Shown here piece after piece: positions 1 through 9,582 of a DNA stretch of 64,000 nt (position 1 is its first letter; every line of letters starts with the position of its first letter). The stretch spans positions 1,550,001 to 1,614,000 of the forward strand of contig NZ_CP045699.1 in NCBI RefSeq assembly GCF_009601765.2, in the 5' to 3' direction. The position numbers and the translations under genes are program-made. The DNA comes from Vibrio algicola (GTDB lineage: Bacteria > Pseudomonadota > Gammaproteobacteria > Enterobacterales > Vibrionaceae). The notes beneath the pieces were generated by a model. It was not told the origin of the DNA and did no database searches. It saw only the letters and a list, made by a program, of their open reading frames with translations.

Positions 1-255
1 AGCACGAGCAAAACCAATGGCAATTGCAAGCGCAAATAGCAGTGGAATGTTACCGAAAACAACATCACCGGCAGCAGTCATAACTTGCAGGAAGTTATTC
101 AGTACCGTACCGTTTTGTAAAATTGAAATTTGGTATGCATCAATCATACTCTGATTGGTGAAACTTCCCCCGATACCCAGCATAATACCTGCTGCTGGCA
201 ACAGCGCTATCGGAAGCATTAAAGCTTGCGATAATTTACTAAAAAAGGCTTTCAT
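1..255 (-). CDS. PTS sugar permease EIIC, N-terminal part (glucose/maltose family)
   Basis: Only the first 85 codons lie in the window; the gene runs off the left edge. The start is the ATG at 255, with AAGGAG upstream at 266-271. The visible protein has a short amphipathic start, then a membrane segment with LMLPIALLPAAGIMLGIG, and a second with FGNIPLLFALAIAIGFAR, both typical of the EIIC domain of the glucose/N-acetylglucosamine/maltose PTS family. This domain moves sugar across the inner membrane while phosphorylating it. Position beside tatD-holB-tmk matches ptsG in E. coli and V. cholerae. However, the stretch between the two segments is longer than in typical PtsG, so a MalX-like or other EIIC cannot be excluded and no symbol is given. 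Confidence 0.8.
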   Translation of the reverse strand, partial: MKAFFSKLSQALMLPIALLPAAGIMLGIGGSFTNQSMIDAYQISILQNGTVLNNFLQVMTAAGDVVFGNIPLLFALAIAIGFARA

Positions 256-318
256 AACCCCTTACTCCTTAAATTATAATTATGTTTACTAAATATTACA
301 AAAATACCTAGTGGGCGT

Positions 319-347
319 ACCTTATTCGCCCTTGTATAGCTTGTCAA
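319..347 (-). promoter_or_regulatory. Possible sigma-70 promoter of the PTS permease gene
   Basis: On the minus strand TTGACA (342-347) is a perfect -35 box, followed by a 17-bp spacer and TAAGGT (319-324), a weak -10 box. Transcription would begin near 312 and give a leader of about 57 nt. The -10 match is only 3 of 6, so a neighbouring -10 may be the real one. Confidence 0.4.
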
Positions 348-435
348 ACCATTCAACCCTCGTAAGCGTAAAGACTGTGTTTTTTTTGATCTCATTTAAT
401 TTTTGTATCGAAAAAAAGCTTTAAATATCAATAAA

Positions 436-451
436 GGTGACCATGATCACA
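436..451 (-). promoter_or_regulatory. Candidate cAMP-CRP binding site
   Basis: The sequence GGTGA-CCATGA-TCACA matches the CRP consensus TGTGA-N6-TCACA at 9 of 10 conserved positions. It lies between tatD and the divergently placed end of the PTS gene leader, about 130 bp upstream of the proposed promoter. CRP control of PTS sugar permeases is well known in this group, but the distance is larger than usual for direct activation. Confidence 0.4.
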
Positions 452-511
452 TATTTTAAAAACCAGAGAGATGGCTAAAAAGTAGACGATATTTATAATT
501 TTTAACAGTTA

Positions 512-1285
512 TTAATGACGATTAATAAATAATTCTTGAAAGTTTAACGTGGTTGTTTGCTGTACAGTTTCTAAATCACACTGTTGTAATTTTGCTAGCT
601 TTTTAGCCACATCGACCACATAAGCCGGTTGGTTTTCTTTGCCTCGATGCGGAACCGGTGCGAGGAAAGGTGAGTCAGTTTCAATCAATAATCGCTCCAA
701 AGGCAAACGTTTCACCACTTGTTGTAATTCTTTGGCTTGATTAAAGGTGATAATGCCTGACAAGGAAATATAAAAACCGAGTTCCATTGCAGCTTCTGCA
801 AAGGCTAAGTCTTCAGTGAAACAATGGATCACCCCACCACATTTTTCAGCATGACCATTTCTGAGCAGATCTAACGTTTCAGCCCGAGCATTACGTGTAT
901 GGATGATCAGAGGTTTATTGACTTCTACTGCTAATTCAACATGCTGCTCAAATAATTCAGTTTGGCGCACAGCGGTTTCAGGTTGATAGAAAAAATCAAA
1001 CCCCGTTTCACCTATTGCTACCACCTTGGGATTGGCAGCAAATGCTTTAAATTGCGCGTAATCAAATTCACTTTCACAATCGAGTGGGTGCACACCACAA
1101 GAGGCATACACGTTATCGAACGCTTCGATCATGTTAAGCATATTTGGAAAGGCTTCTAAGGTCACGCCAACACTCAGCATTTGTTCTACCCCAACCTGTT
1201 TTGCTTTGGCAATGACATCGGCTACATCAAGGTGCAAATCAGTATAATTAAGTTTGTCTAAATGGCAGTGTGAATCGATATACAT
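512..1285 (-). CDS. TatD-family metal-dependent deoxyribonuclease (YcfH type)
   Basis: 257 residues, the usual length for the TatD/YcfH family of TIM-barrel metallohydrolases, which have 3'-5' exonuclease activity on DNA. The expected metal ligands are visible: the HxH pair at residues 6 and 8, Glu93 in AIGETGFDF, His129 in IIHTRN, His154 in VIHCF and the Asp of LLIETDSPFLAP near residue 205. The ATG at 1285 starts directly with the conserved MYIDSHCHLD. It is downstream of holB in the same direction with a 129-bp gap, as in E. coli and V. cholerae, so it may be part of the tmk-holB transcript. Whether it acts in DNA repair or in something else cannot be read from the sequence. Confidence 0.93.
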   Translation of the reverse strand: MYIDSHCHLDKLNYTDLHLDVADVIAKAKQVGVEQMLSVGVTLEAFPNMLNMIEAFDNVYASCGVHPLDCESEFDYAQFKAFAANPKVVAIGETGFDFFYQPETAVRQTELFEQHVELAVEVNKPLIIHTRNARAETLDLLRNGHAEKCGGVIHCFTEDLAFAEAAMELGFYISLSGIITFNQAKELQQVVKRLPLERLLIETDSPFLAPVPHRGKENQPAYVVDVAKKLAKLQQCDLETVQQTTTLNFQELFINRH

Positions 1286-1414
1286 GTGAGTGCATTCCCA
1301 AATTAGAGATGAATAAAAGTAAAAATAGAATAAGAGGCGCGTTAAATCAAAACCCTAGCCACTGCAAAATCGGTACATTTAGTCGTACCCTTTCAAATCA
1401 GCTAGGTTTAAGCA

Positions 1415-2380
1415 TTAAGCTAGTGTGAACTTTAGCAGCCAATCGACAATCAGCAATTCAGTATTGAGCCCGCTGGAAGTGCTAAGCAATTGCTGCAGTT
1501 TCACTAATGCATGATATTGCTCATAAGCCAATTGGTAAGGTAAAAGCTGAGATAGTTGAATGAAATCGGAGTTATTAATCTCGGTTAATATTCCAAAATG
1601 AGATTTTTGCACATCACTCAAAATGTAGGTTAACCAACGAATTTTATCCAACGGTTCTAATTTGAATAAGGTTTGTGCCTCGGTAATATTAACTTGCTTG
1701 GTTTGTACAACCTTGAGTAGTAATCGTTGTAATTGTTCAAATTCTTGAGTTTTCTTTTGTTTAATAAACTCAACCGCGAGTAATGGGGAATCGGCGTACA
1801 TTTTAATATGCTGCCAATCCGGCGGAATTTGATTGTCGAGCGTCGGTTGAGTGCTTAACCAACTCAACAGTGCCTCTTTATTCAACGCACCTACCAACCA
1901 TGTTTGGCAACGGCTAGTAATGGTCGCTAATAAGCGGGATTTATCGGTGGTCAATAAAACAAAATGACACTGCTCGGGTGGGGTTTCTAATGTTTTTAAT
2001 AATGCATTCGCCGCTGACTCGTTCATCGCTTCAGCCGGTGAAATAATAATAATGCGTTTACCGCCCAACTGTGACGACTCTAACGCTAATCGATTCGCTT
2101 CTCGAATTTGATCAACGATGATATTTTTGCCTTCTTTCTCAGGTCGGATCCAATGGATATCCGGATGATTTTCACCTTTACTCAACTCACAACTATGACA
2201 AAATCCACACGCTTGTTGCTCGCTGTTTTTGCACACCACCGCCATTGCTAATTTTTCGACAATATCCTCGATCCCAGTGCCTGATTTGGCTTGGCATAAT
2301 ATGGCATTAGGCAAAGCGCCTTGTTGTAAAAGGTCTTGCCAATGCTGCCATGTAGAGACTAACCAAGGATATTCTGACAT
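1415..2380 (-). CDS. holB: DNA polymerase III subunit delta'
   Basis: 321 residues. Delta' is the stator of the clamp-loader complex that puts the beta sliding clamp on DNA. The nucleotide site is degenerate (SGTGIED in place of a working Walker A), as is normal for delta'. Four zinc-binding cysteines lie near residues 50, 58, 61 and 64 (CGFCHSC). The sensor/SRC region reads ANALLKTLETPP and ATITSRC. I prefer the ATG at 2380 to the TTG at 2383 because AGGAG lies nine bases before the ATG. It follows tmk with a 12-bp gap, as in other gammaproteobacteria. Confidence 0.94.
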   Translation of the reverse strand: MSEYPWLVSTWQHWQDLLQQGALPNAILCQAKSGTGIEDIVEKLAMAVVCKNSEQQACGFCHSCELSKGENHPDIHWIRPEKEGKNIIVDQIREANRLALESSQLGGKRIIIISPAEAMNESAANALLKTLETPPEQCHFVLLTTDKSRLLATITSRCQTWLVGALNKEALLSWLSTQPTLDNQIPPDWQHIKMYADSPLLAVEFIKQKKTQEFEQLQRLLLKVVQTKQVNITEAQTLFKLEPLDKIRWLTYILSDVQKSHFGILTEINNSDFIQLSQLLPYQLAYEQYHALVKLQQLLSTSSGLNTELLIVDWLLKFTLA

Positions 2381-2392
2381 CAAAAAGTACTC

Positions 2393-3037
2393 CTAGTTAG
2401 CGGATATAGAGTGTTGAAACCAAGTATTTAAGGCATGGCGAATATCTGCCGTCACCGATTCTAAATCTTGATTGGCATTGATAGTGATAATCGTTGGATC
2501 TTGTTGCGCCGCTTGTAGGTAACGATCACGGGCACGCTCAAAAAAACTCAGATCCATTTTTTCGATACGGTCAAGTTCACCTCTGCCTCTGGCGCGTTGT
2601 AAGCCAAGCTCTGGATCGATATCAAGATACAAGGTTAGAGCGGGTTTAAAATCCCCTAAGGTGATCTGTTTCAAATTTGCCATGATGTCAGCTGGGATCT
2701 TACGACCACCACCTTGATAAGCCTGAGAAGATAAATCGTGGCGATCACCCAATACCCAACGCCCTTGAGCCAGAGCAGGCTTAATCACGTTCTCAACCAA
2801 TTGTACTCTTGCTGCATATATGAGTAATAGCTCACTAATATCTTGCAGTTGCTCACCATCGTGATCATCTTTAACTAAGCTACGCATTTTCTCTGCTAGC
2901 ACGGTTCCACCCGGTTCGCGGGTTTGGGCGACATCACCAAGACCTTGCTCGGAAAATACATCCAGAATGGTACTAATCGCGGTACTTTTACCCGCCCCTT
3001 CTAAGCCTTCGACTACCACAAATTTTGGATTACTCAT
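2393..3037 (-). CDS. tmk: Thymidylate kinase
   Basis: 214 residues, the normal size. The enzyme phosphorylates dTMP to dTDP with ATP in the cytoplasm. The P-loop GLEGAGKST is at residues 11-19, the DR motif is in [17 protein letters not shown], and the LID region carries [11 protein letters not shown], the E. coli-type pattern with basic residues in the LID. The start codon overlaps the stop of mltG in TAATG (3037), which points to translational coupling within the pabC-mltG-tmk-holB run. Confidence 0.97.
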   Translation of the reverse strand: MSNPKFVVVEGLEGAGKSTAISTILDVFSEQGLGDVAQTREPGGTVLAEKMRSLVKDDHDGEQLQDISELLLIYAARVQLVENVIKPALAQGRWVLGDRHDLSSQAYQGGGRKIPADIMANLKQITLGDFKPALTLYLDIDPELGLQRARGRGELDRIEKMDLSFFERARDRYLQAAQQDPTIITINANQDLESVTADIRHALNTWFQHSISAN

Positions 3038-4059
3038 TATTTATTCTTATTCGCTTTTAAGGTTCTAAGATAACTGCGTACAGCTCGATTATGTTCAGCC
3101 AATGATGAGGTAAATACATGACCGCCATTACCACTGGCGACAAAATACAGATAATGGCTTTTCTCTGGATTTAACGCCGCTTGGATAGATTCCACTCCTG
3201 GCATTGCGATTGGCGTTGGTGGCAAGCCATTAATCACATAGGTATTGTAAGCCGTTGGGGTGCGCAAATCTTTACGCGTAATATTGCCGTCATATTTATC
3301 GCCAATGCCATAGATCACGGTAGGATCAGTTTGTAATCGCATGTGGCGGTTTAATCGATTAATGAAAACCGATGCAATACGTTTACGCTCCGATTCAATC
3401 GCGGTTTCTTTTTCTATAATAGAAGCCAACGTGAGTGCTTGATATGGGGTTTTCAGCGGCAAGTTTTTCTCACGGTTTTTCCATGCCAAATCAAGTTCGC
3501 GGTTCAACGCATGATGAGCACGTTTTAAAATTTCGAGATCGCTCATGCCTTCGGTGTAATGGTACGTTTCAGCTAACAATAAACCTTCTAATTTGGTTTT
3601 ATCTTCGCCAAGATATTGCGCAATTTCAGCTTCACTCATGTTTTGAGTTTTATGGATTAAGCCTGGCGCATTTTTCAGTAACGGGAGCCACTCATTAAAG
3701 CGGCTGCCTTCAATAAAGGTGATGGAGAATTGATGTTCTTTGCCTGAAACCATTGTGGTTAATAGTGACTTTAATGATTGCTTTGGCATCACTTGATACG
3801 TTCCCGCTTTCAGATGCACCAAATTTGGATATAAACGCGGCAATAAGCGAGTAAAAGGCGTTGATTGCAACCAATTATCTTGCTCCATTGTTCGCAATGC
3901 AATGCGTAACGTCATGCCATGAGAGATGGTTAACAATTGTGGCGAACTCACTGCAACAGGCTGTTCGATATAATGTTGCACTTGCGCTTTGGCATAGAAC
4001 ACCACCGCGGTTGCAGCTGCAGCTAATAGCACAAGTAAAATAAGTAATTTCTTTATCAC
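3037..4059 (-). CDS. mltG: Endolytic murein transglycosylase MltG (YceG)
   Basis: 340 residues from the GTG at 4059. MltG is an inner-membrane protein that cuts nascent glycan strands and is thought to end their growth. A single N-terminal membrane segment ([19 protein letters not shown]) is followed by a periplasmic YceG domain; the catalytic Glu is in ASIIEKETA and the family motif [10 protein letters not shown] follows later. The GTG overlaps the pabC stop as GTGA, and AGGAG lies 10-14 bases upstream. A TTG at 4110 would add 17 residues overlapping pabC and has no conserved content, so I reject it. Confidence 0.94.
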   Translation of the reverse strand: MIKKLLILLVLLAAAATAVVFYAKAQVQHYIEQPVAVSSPQLLTISHGMTLRIALRTMEQDNWLQSTPFTRLLPRLYPNLVHLKAGTYQVMPKQSLKSLLTTMVSGKEHQFSITFIEGSRFNEWLPLLKNAPGLIHKTQNMSEAEIAQYLGEDKTKLEGLLLAETYHYTEGMSDLEILKRAHHALNRELDLAWKNREKNLPLKTPYQALTLASIIEKETAIESERKRIASVFINRLNRHMRLQTDPTVIYGIGDKYDGNITRKDLRTPTAYNTYVINGLPPTPIAMPGVESIQAALNPEKSHYLYFVASGNGGHVFTSSLAEHNRAVRSYLRTLKANKNK

Positions 4060-4922
4060 GAATTTAGTCTCTCCTGAAATTGACGTGTTTGGTTTCCAAT
4101 GGGATAACAATATTGCGGGTTATCTTTTTTAGCTAAATGGCTATTGCCTGTGTCAATCTTCACCACTGGTACAATGCCATGCAGCGCATTGGAGATAAAG
4201 ACTTCGTCAGCGCCGAGCAAATCCGCCAACACATAATTAGCCATGTTAACGTTTAAGTTGAACGATTGGGCCAATGGTAAAACTTGCTGACGCATCGTAC
4301 CTGTCACACCACAAGAACTCAAATCCGCCGTGTACAGATGATTGTTTTTTATCCAAAATAAATTGGAAGCGCTAGTTTCGATCACCTGTTGATTGATATC
4401 ACACACCACCACATCATCATAACAAGTGTGAGCAAATTTGGACTTGATCAGCACTTGCTCTAAACGATTATTATGTTTAATCCCAGCCAGCATCGGGTTG
4501 AGGCCGAGCGACAAATCACTGATGCCAAGTTTGATACCATTTGTCTGCCATGCTTGGTAGTGTTGCGGGTAATCAAAAGTATGAATAGTGATCAAAGGAG
4601 TATCGGCACCAATCGCACTGTAACCTCGTCCGCCACATCCACGGCTAATATGTAATTTCAGCCCACTTCGTATAATTGATGATGCCAATGAGGCTTGTAA
4701 AATAGGTTCAAGCGCAATAGCTAGCCACTGCTGGACTTGTTTCCAATCAGGGAGTGGCATTTGCAGCACTGATAGCGCTTGTTCTAAACGCTGTTGGTGT
4801 AAAGCCCAATGCTGAATATGTCCATTGACCACCAGCATAGTGGTAAAGCAACCATCGCCATATTGAAATGAACGGTCGCTTATCGCGATCTCGGTTTGTG
4901 GCTTACCATTGACATAAAACAT
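4056..4922 (-). CDS. pabC: Aminodeoxychorismate lyase
   Basis: 288 residues, a fold-type IV PLP enzyme that converts 4-amino-4-deoxychorismate to p-aminobenzoate and pyruvate for folate synthesis. The PLP lysine is expected in GIKHNNRLEQVL, and the family glycine-rich parts SRGCGGRGY and GVTGTMRQ are present. Starts at an ATG (4922) with the conserved MFYVNG. It lies between fabF and mltG as in E. coli and V. cholerae, with a terminator hairpin between it and fabF, so it may need its own promoter or read-through. Confidence 0.93.
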   Translation of the reverse strand: MFYVNGKPQTEIAISDRSFQYGDGCFTTMLVVNGHIQHWALHQQRLEQALSVLQMPLPDWKQVQQWLAIALEPILQASLASSIIRSGLKLHISRGCGGRGYSAIGADTPLITIHTFDYPQHYQAWQTNGIKLGISDLSLGLNPMLAGIKHNNRLEQVLIKSKFAHTCYDDVVVCDINQQVIETSASNLFWIKNNHLYTADLSSCGVTGTMRQQVLPLAQSFNLNVNMANYVLADLLGADEVFISNALHGIVPVVKIDTGNSHLAKKDNPQYCYPIGNQTRQFQERLNS

Positions 4923-4951
4923 TGAGTTTCAATTCCATTTTACAATTCAAT

Positions 4952-4988
4952 AAAAACGGCCTAATGCTAACGCATTAAGCCGTTTTTT
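4952..4988 (-). terminator. Bidirectional hairpin terminator after fabF
   Basis: Stem ACGGC plus TAATGC pairs with GCATTA plus GCCGT around the loop TAAC, with one mismatch. The hairpin is flanked by an A-run on one side and a T-run on the other, so it works in either direction. On the minus strand it follows the fabF stop. Confidence 0.75.
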
Positions 4989-5021
4989 TCATCTTATCAA
5001 ACAATAAATACCCGACAGATA

Positions 5022-6266
5022 TTACAGTCGTTTAAAGATCAATGAACCGTTAGTACCGCCAAAGCCAAATGAGTTACATAGAGCGTACTCCATATTTTCG
5101 ACTTTACGCGCGGTATGAGCAACATAATCTAGATCACAACCTTCATCAGGGTTATCGAGATTAATGGTTGGCGGTACAATTTGATCGACCAAACTCATCG
5201 CAGTAATGATCGACTCAACCGAACCGGCCGCGCCAAGTAAATGACCCGTCATAGATTTGGTTGATGATACCAAGACAGTTTTACACGCTTCTTCACCAAG
5301 AGCACGTTTAATCCCAAGGGTTTCGGCCACATCGCCCGCAGGAGTCGAAGTACCATGAGCATTGACATAACCGATTTTATCGCCGGTAATGCCAGCATCG
5401 CGCAGCGCCGCTTCCATTGCCAGCGCGCCACCCGAGCCATCAGCACTTGGTGACGTCATGTGATAAGCATCGCCACTCATACCAAAACCGACAATTTCGC
5501 AGTAAATTTTTGCGCCACGAGCTTTCGCGTGTTCGTATTCTTCAACCATCATCATTCCAGCACCATCACCCAGCACAAAACCATCACGGTCTTTATCCCA
5601 AGGACGAGAAGCTTGTTGTGGTTCATCATTACGACTTGATAATGCTTTAGCCGCGGCAAAACCACCCATTGCAAGTGGGGTTGAAGCTTTTTCAGCGCCA
5701 CCAGCAAGCATTGCGTCAGCGTCGCCATAAGCGATCATACGTGCCGCGTGACCAATATTATGTAAACCTGTGGTACAAGCGGTTGAAATCGCAATATTTG
5801 GACCTCGTAGACCGTTAATGATAGACAGGTGCCCTGCAATCATATTGACGATGGTTGATGGTACAAAGAATGGACTGATTTTACGCGGACCTTTAGTCTC
5901 TAGAGCAACGGCGGCTTGTTCAATGATACCAATGCCGCCAATACCAGAACCAATCGCCACCCCAACACGGGCGTTATTATCTTCTGTTACCACTAGACCT
6001 GAATCTTTAAAGGCTTGAATACCCGCAGCGATACCGTATTGGATAAATAAATCCATTTTACGCGCATCTTTTTTCGACATGTACTCTTCACAGTTAAAAT
6101 CTTTAACTAGACCTGCGAAACGAGTACTGAAATTGGTGGCATCAAAGTGTTCGATATTTACAATACCACTTTGACCGGCTAATAAGGCTTTCCAAGAAGA
6201 ATCAACGGTATTACCAACCGGTGATAACATCCCCATGCCTGTAACTACTACACGACGTTTGGACAC
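5022..6266 (-). CDS. fabF: 3-oxoacyl-ACP synthase II (KAS II)
   Basis: 414 residues. The enzyme condenses malonyl-ACP with a growing acyl-ACP and in E. coli is the temperature-responsive step to cis-vaccenate. The Cys-His-His triad is visible: Cys in [11 protein letters not shown] (about residue 164), His in [11 protein letters not shown] (about 304) and His in [12 protein letters not shown] (about 341). Translation starts at GTG (6266) with GGAG upstream; the N-terminus [10 protein letters not shown] is conserved in the family. It follows acpP with a strong hairpin between the two genes. Confidence 0.97.
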   Translation of the reverse strand: MSKRRVVVTGMGMLSPVGNTVDSSWKALLAGQSGIVNIEHFDATNFSTRFAGLVKDFNCEEYMSKKDARKMDLFIQYGIAAGIQAFKDSGLVVTEDNNARVGVAIGSGIGGIGIIEQAAVALETKGPRKISPFFVPSTIVNMIAGHLSIINGLRGPNIAISTACTTGLHNIGHAARMIAYGDADAMLAGGAEKASTPLAMGGFAAAKALSSRNDEPQQASRPWDKDRDGFVLGDGAGMMMVEEYEHAKARGAKIYCEIVGFGMSGDAYHMTSPSADGSGGALAMEAALRDAGITGDKIGYVNAHGTSTPAGDVAETLGIKRALGEEACKTVLVSSTKSMTGHLLGAAGSVESIITAMSLVDQIVPPTINLDNPDEGCDLDYVAHTARKVENMEYALCNSFGFGGTNGSLIFKRL

Positions 6267-6337
6267 GATTTTTTCTCCGGAGAATTATTGAGAGAATGTG
6301 AGAGATATAAAAAGAGAGGTGTTCAATAGATAAAACT

Positions 6338-6360
6338 CAGGCGGTCTAGGAGACCGCCTG
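6338..6360 (-). terminator. Hairpin between acpP and fabF (terminator or attenuator)
   Basis: A perfect 10-bp GC-rich stem (CAGGCGGTCT / AGACCGCCTG) closes a 3-nt loop, 12 nt after the acpP stop. On the minus strand it is followed by AGTTTTATC, a short U-tract. It probably stops part of the transcription so that acpP mRNA exceeds fabF mRNA, in keeping with the great abundance of ACP. Confidence 0.65.
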
Positions 6361-6372
6361 GGGATGTTATTA

Positions 6373-6606
6373 TTACTGTGCGCTGTTTACGTAGTCGATC
6401 GCAGCTTGAACAGTAGTAATTTTTTCTGCTTCTTCATCAGGGATTTCAGTATCGAATTCCTCTTCTAAAGCCATTACTAGCTCTACTGTATCTAATGAAT
6501 CAGCACCTAGATCATCAACGAAAGAAGCTTCATTTTTCACTTCTGCTTCATCTACACCTAGTTGTTCAATAATGATTTTTCTTACGCGTTCTTCGATGTT
6601 GCTCAT
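6373..6606 (-). CDS. acpP: Acyl carrier protein
   Basis: 77 residues, strongly acidic. The protein carries the growing acyl chain on 4'-phosphopantetheine, attached to the serine of the motif GADSLD (about Ser37). Start ATG with AGGAA upstream. It lies between fabG and fabF, the standard order, and has its own promoter in the 181-bp gap to fabG. Confidence 0.98.
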   Translation of the reverse strand: MSNIEERVRKIIIEQLGVDEAEVKNEASFVDDLGADSLDTVELVMALEEEFDTEIPDEEAEKITTVQAAIDYVNSAQ

Positions 6607-6654
6607 TTTTCTTTTCCTATTACAGAGAGTTCGCTTAAATGCGATGTTGACAGT

Positions 6655-6682
6655 AGTTTATGCAAAGTTAGAAAAGTTGCAA
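6655..6682 (-). promoter_or_regulatory. Probable acpP promoter
   Basis: On the minus strand TTGCAA (6677-6682) and TAAACT (6655-6660) are separated by 16 bp. This would start transcription near 6648 and give a leader of about 40 nt before acpP. Confidence 0.45.
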
Positions 6683-6787
6683 GCCTGACCTTACTGGTCG
6701 AACCACAATTTTCCACTTTTTTACTGAAAATTAATATATTTTTGACTTAAATCATACATGTGGCGATTAAAAAACCAACATATAGAC

Positions 6788-7522
6788 TTAAACCATATAC
6801 ATACCACCATTTACATGTAGCGTTTCGCCAGTCATGTAAGCCGCATCATCTGAAGCTAAAAAGGCAACAACTGATGCAATTTCACGCGGATCACCTAAAC
6901 GACCTGCTGGCACTTGTGCAAGTGTAGCAGCACGTTGGTCATCATTCAGTGCTTTTGTCATATCGGTTTCGATAAAACCAGGTGCAACTGTATTAACAGT
7001 TATACCACGAGAAGCCACTTCACGAGCCATTGATTTAGTAAAACCAATCACACCAGCTTTAGCCGCAGCATAGTTTGCTTGACCTGCATTACCCATGGTA
7101 CCGACCACAGAACCTACATTTATAACACGACCGTGACGTTTTTTCATCATGCCACGAAGGACCGCTTTTGATAAACGGAAAATCGAAGTTAGGTTGGTAT
7201 CCATAATATCTTGCCATTCGTCGTCTTTCATACGCATCAGCAAGTTATCACGAGTAATACCAGCATTGTTAACTAGAATATCAATAGCGCCAAATTCATC
7301 ATTGATCGTTTTGATAGTGATAGCAACAGAATCAGAATCAGTCACATTAAGCGCTAAGCCTTTACCTTTATCACCAAGATAATCACTAATAGCTTGTGCG
7401 CCAGATTCACTGGTCGCGGTTCCAATTACAGTTGCGCCACGCTCCACTAATAACTCAGCAATGGCTCGGCCAATACCACGACTCGCACCGGTGACCAGTG
7501 CAATTTTACCTTCAAGCTTCAT
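6788..7522 (-). CDS. fabG: 3-oxoacyl-ACP reductase
   Basis: 244 residues, a short-chain dehydrogenase that reduces 3-oxoacyl-ACP with NADPH. The cofactor motif GASRGIG is near residues 12-18, NNAG near 86-89, the catalytic Ser in NVGSVVG and Tyr/Lys in YAAAKAG (about 151-155). Start ATG with AGGA upstream. It is 102 bp downstream of fabD. Confidence 0.97.
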   Translation of the reverse strand: MKLEGKIALVTGASRGIGRAIAELLVERGATVIGTATSESGAQAISDYLGDKGKGLALNVTDSDSVAITIKTINDEFGAIDILVNNAGITRDNLLMRMKDDEWQDIMDTNLTSIFRLSKAVLRGMMKKRHGRVINVGSVVGTMGNAGQANYAAAKAGVIGFTKSMAREVASRGITVNTVAPGFIETDMTKALNDDQRAATLAQVPAGRLGDPREIASVVAFLASDDAAYMTGETLHVNGGMYMV

Positions 7523-7624
7523 TTTATGTCCTTATTATCACGACAATAATCATCATTAAATAATTGTATTATCCCAACCAAAGGAATGAACGGTACCGAT
7601 AATTGCTCTGGTTGAGACTCAATA

Positions 7625-8551
7625 TTATCCGCGCGCGGCATCCAGTGATGCGACATCATTTACCGCTTGTGCCGTTAACGTCTTCACAATGCGTTTTGTT
7701 AAGCCGGTCAGAACCTTGCCTGGGCCGAACTCTAATAAGTTTTCAATACCTTGCTCATGCATGCTAACCACGCCTTCCGTCCAACGAACCGGGCTATGTA
7801 ATTGACGAACAAGCGCATCTTTGATTTTAGCCGGATCGGTTTGTGCAATCACATCAACATTGTTGATCACCGGGATCATTGGCGCACTAAATTCAATGTC
7901 CGCTAATGCCAATGCAAGCTTCTCTGCCGCCGGTTGCATCAATGCACAATGTGAAGGCACTGAAACTGGTAGTGACAAGGCACGTTTCGCGCCCGCTTCT
8001 TTACATAATACCCCAGCACGATCGACCGCTGCTTTATTGCCCGCAATCACCACTTGACCTGGTGAATTAAAGTTTACCGGAGAAACTACTTCACCTTGCG
8101 CAGCCTCTTCACAGGCTTTGGCAATCGCTGCATCATCTAAACCAATGATGGCATACATTGCGCCAATACCCGCAGGAACCGCTTGTTGCATCAGTTCGCC
8201 GCGCAGTGCCACCAGCTTGATCGCTTGTTGAAAATCAATCACGCCCGCGCATACCAAAGCAGAATACTCTCCTAAGCTATGTCCTGCGATCAGTTGAGGT
8301 TGTTCCCCTCCCACTTCCTGCCAAACACGCCAAATCGCTACTGAAGCGGCAAGTAATGCCGGTTGAGTACGGAAAGTTTCGTTTAAATCTTCCACCGGGC
8401 CATTTTGAACCAAAGCCCAAAGATCGTAACCTAGTGCTTCAGATGCTTGGGCAAATGTTTTTTGGACTACATCGTATTGCTCACCAAGTTCGGCCAACAT
8501 TGCGACACTTTGTGAGCCTTGTCCAGGGAATACTACAGCAAACTTACTCAT
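7625..8551 (-). CDS. fabD: Malonyl-CoA:ACP transacylase
   Basis: 308 residues from the ATG at 8551. It transfers malonyl from CoA to ACP. The nucleophile Ser lies in GHSLGEYSALVCAG (about residue 92) with the N-terminal GQGSQ oxyanion motif, the His in VPSHCALM (about 201). AAGGA lies at the right distance before this ATG. A GTG 39 bases upstream would add a non-conserved tail and is not used. Part of the fab block, after fabH. Confidence 0.96.
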   Translation of the reverse strand: MSKFAVVFPGQGSQSVAMLAELGEQYDVVQKTFAQASEALGYDLWALVQNGPVEDLNETFRTQPALLAASVAIWRVWQEVGGEQPQLIAGHSLGEYSALVCAGVIDFQQAIKLVALRGELMQQAVPAGIGAMYAIIGLDDAAIAKACEEAAQGEVVSPVNFNSPGQVVIAGNKAAVDRAGVLCKEAGAKRALSLPVSVPSHCALMQPAAEKLALALADIEFSAPMIPVINNVDVIAQTDPAKIKDALVRQLHSPVRWTEGVVSMHEQGIENLLEFGPGKVLTGLTKRIVKTLTAQAVNDVASLDAARG

Positions 8552-8626
8552 TGCAAATTTCCTTTTACTTAAATGAAACGAGCAGACCACTTTAGATGAT
8601 CTGCCAATAGAAATTAAAATTTAACC

Positions 8627-9577
8627 CTAGAACTTAACCAGAGCTGAGCCCCAAGTAAATCCACCACCAAAGGCTTCAAGCAATAGCATATGACCACGTT
8701 GAATACGACCATCACGCACCGCTTCATCCAGCGCTGTTGGGACCGTGGCAGCAGAAGTATTGCCATGACGATCAAGAGTAACCACCACTTGGTCTAATGA
8801 CATTGCCAGTTTTTTCGCTGTGGCTGAAATAATACGCAAGTTCGCTTGATGCGGCACTAACCAATCGAGTTCGGTTTTGGCCATGCCATTCGCTTCTAAG
8901 GTATCTTTTACCAATCTTGATAATTGAGTCACGGCGACTTTAAACACTTCATTACCGGCCATGTGTAGCCAAGCATCGATAGGCTCACCACGTTTTGCTT
9001 CTTCTAAGCTCAATAACTCACCAAAACGGCCATCGGCGTGTAAATGCGTTGAGATAATGCCTTGCTCTTCAGAAGCACCCAGTACCACAGCACCCGCTGC
9101 ATCACCAAATAAAATAATGGTGCCACGATCGGTTGGATCACAGGTTTTTGATAACGCATCTGCGCCGATCACTAACACATTTTTCGCCATACCCGATTTA
9201 ATATGTTGGTCGGCAACCGATAATGCGTACACAAAACCAGTGCAAGCGGCCGATAAATCGAAGGCTGGACAACCGGTAATACCTAGCATTGCTTGCACTT
9301 GGCAGGCTGAAGATGGGAATTTATGACTGGCGGTACTGGTTGCTAAAATAATCAAGTCGATATCATTTTTATCGACACCTGACATTTCAATCGCATTTAA
9401 TGATGCTTGAAAAGCCATATCTGCAACCGATTCATCTACCGCCGAGATACGGCGTTCACGAATGCCGGTGCGAGTGACAATCCACTCATCACTGGTATCG
9501 ACCATTTTTTCTAAATCGGCGTTAGTACGCACCTGTTGTGGCAGGTAGCTGCCCGTTCCTAAAATTTTACTATTCAT
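8627..9577 (-). CDS. fabH: 3-oxoacyl-ACP synthase III (KAS III)
   Basis: 316 residues. FabH starts fatty acid synthesis by condensing acetyl-CoA with malonyl-ACP. The catalytic Cys is in [12 protein letters not shown] (about 112), His in VPHQANLRI (about 243) and Asn in [11 protein letters not shown] (about 273). The C-terminal GGGFTWG is the family signature. The start ATG is 5 bp after the plsX stop, so plsX-fabH are probably coupled. Confidence 0.97.
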   Translation of the reverse strand: MNSKILGTGSYLPQQVRTNADLEKMVDTSDEWIVTRTGIRERRISAVDESVADMAFQASLNAIEMSGVDKNDIDLIILATSTASHKFPSSACQVQAMLGITGCPAFDLSAACTGFVYALSVADQHIKSGMAKNVLVIGADALSKTCDPTDRGTIILFGDAAGAVVLGASEEQGIISTHLHADGRFGELLSLEEAKRGEPIDAWLHMAGNEVFKVAVTQLSRLVKDTLEANGMAKTELDWLVPHQANLRIISATAKKLAMSLDQVVVTLDRHGNTSAATVPTALDEAVRDGRIQRGHMLLLEAFGGGFTWGSALVKF

Positions 9578-9582
9578 GCAGA

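Noticed and set aside
8961..9326. 121-codon open frame opposite fabH
   Set aside because: Shadow of fabH; no sign of a real protein.
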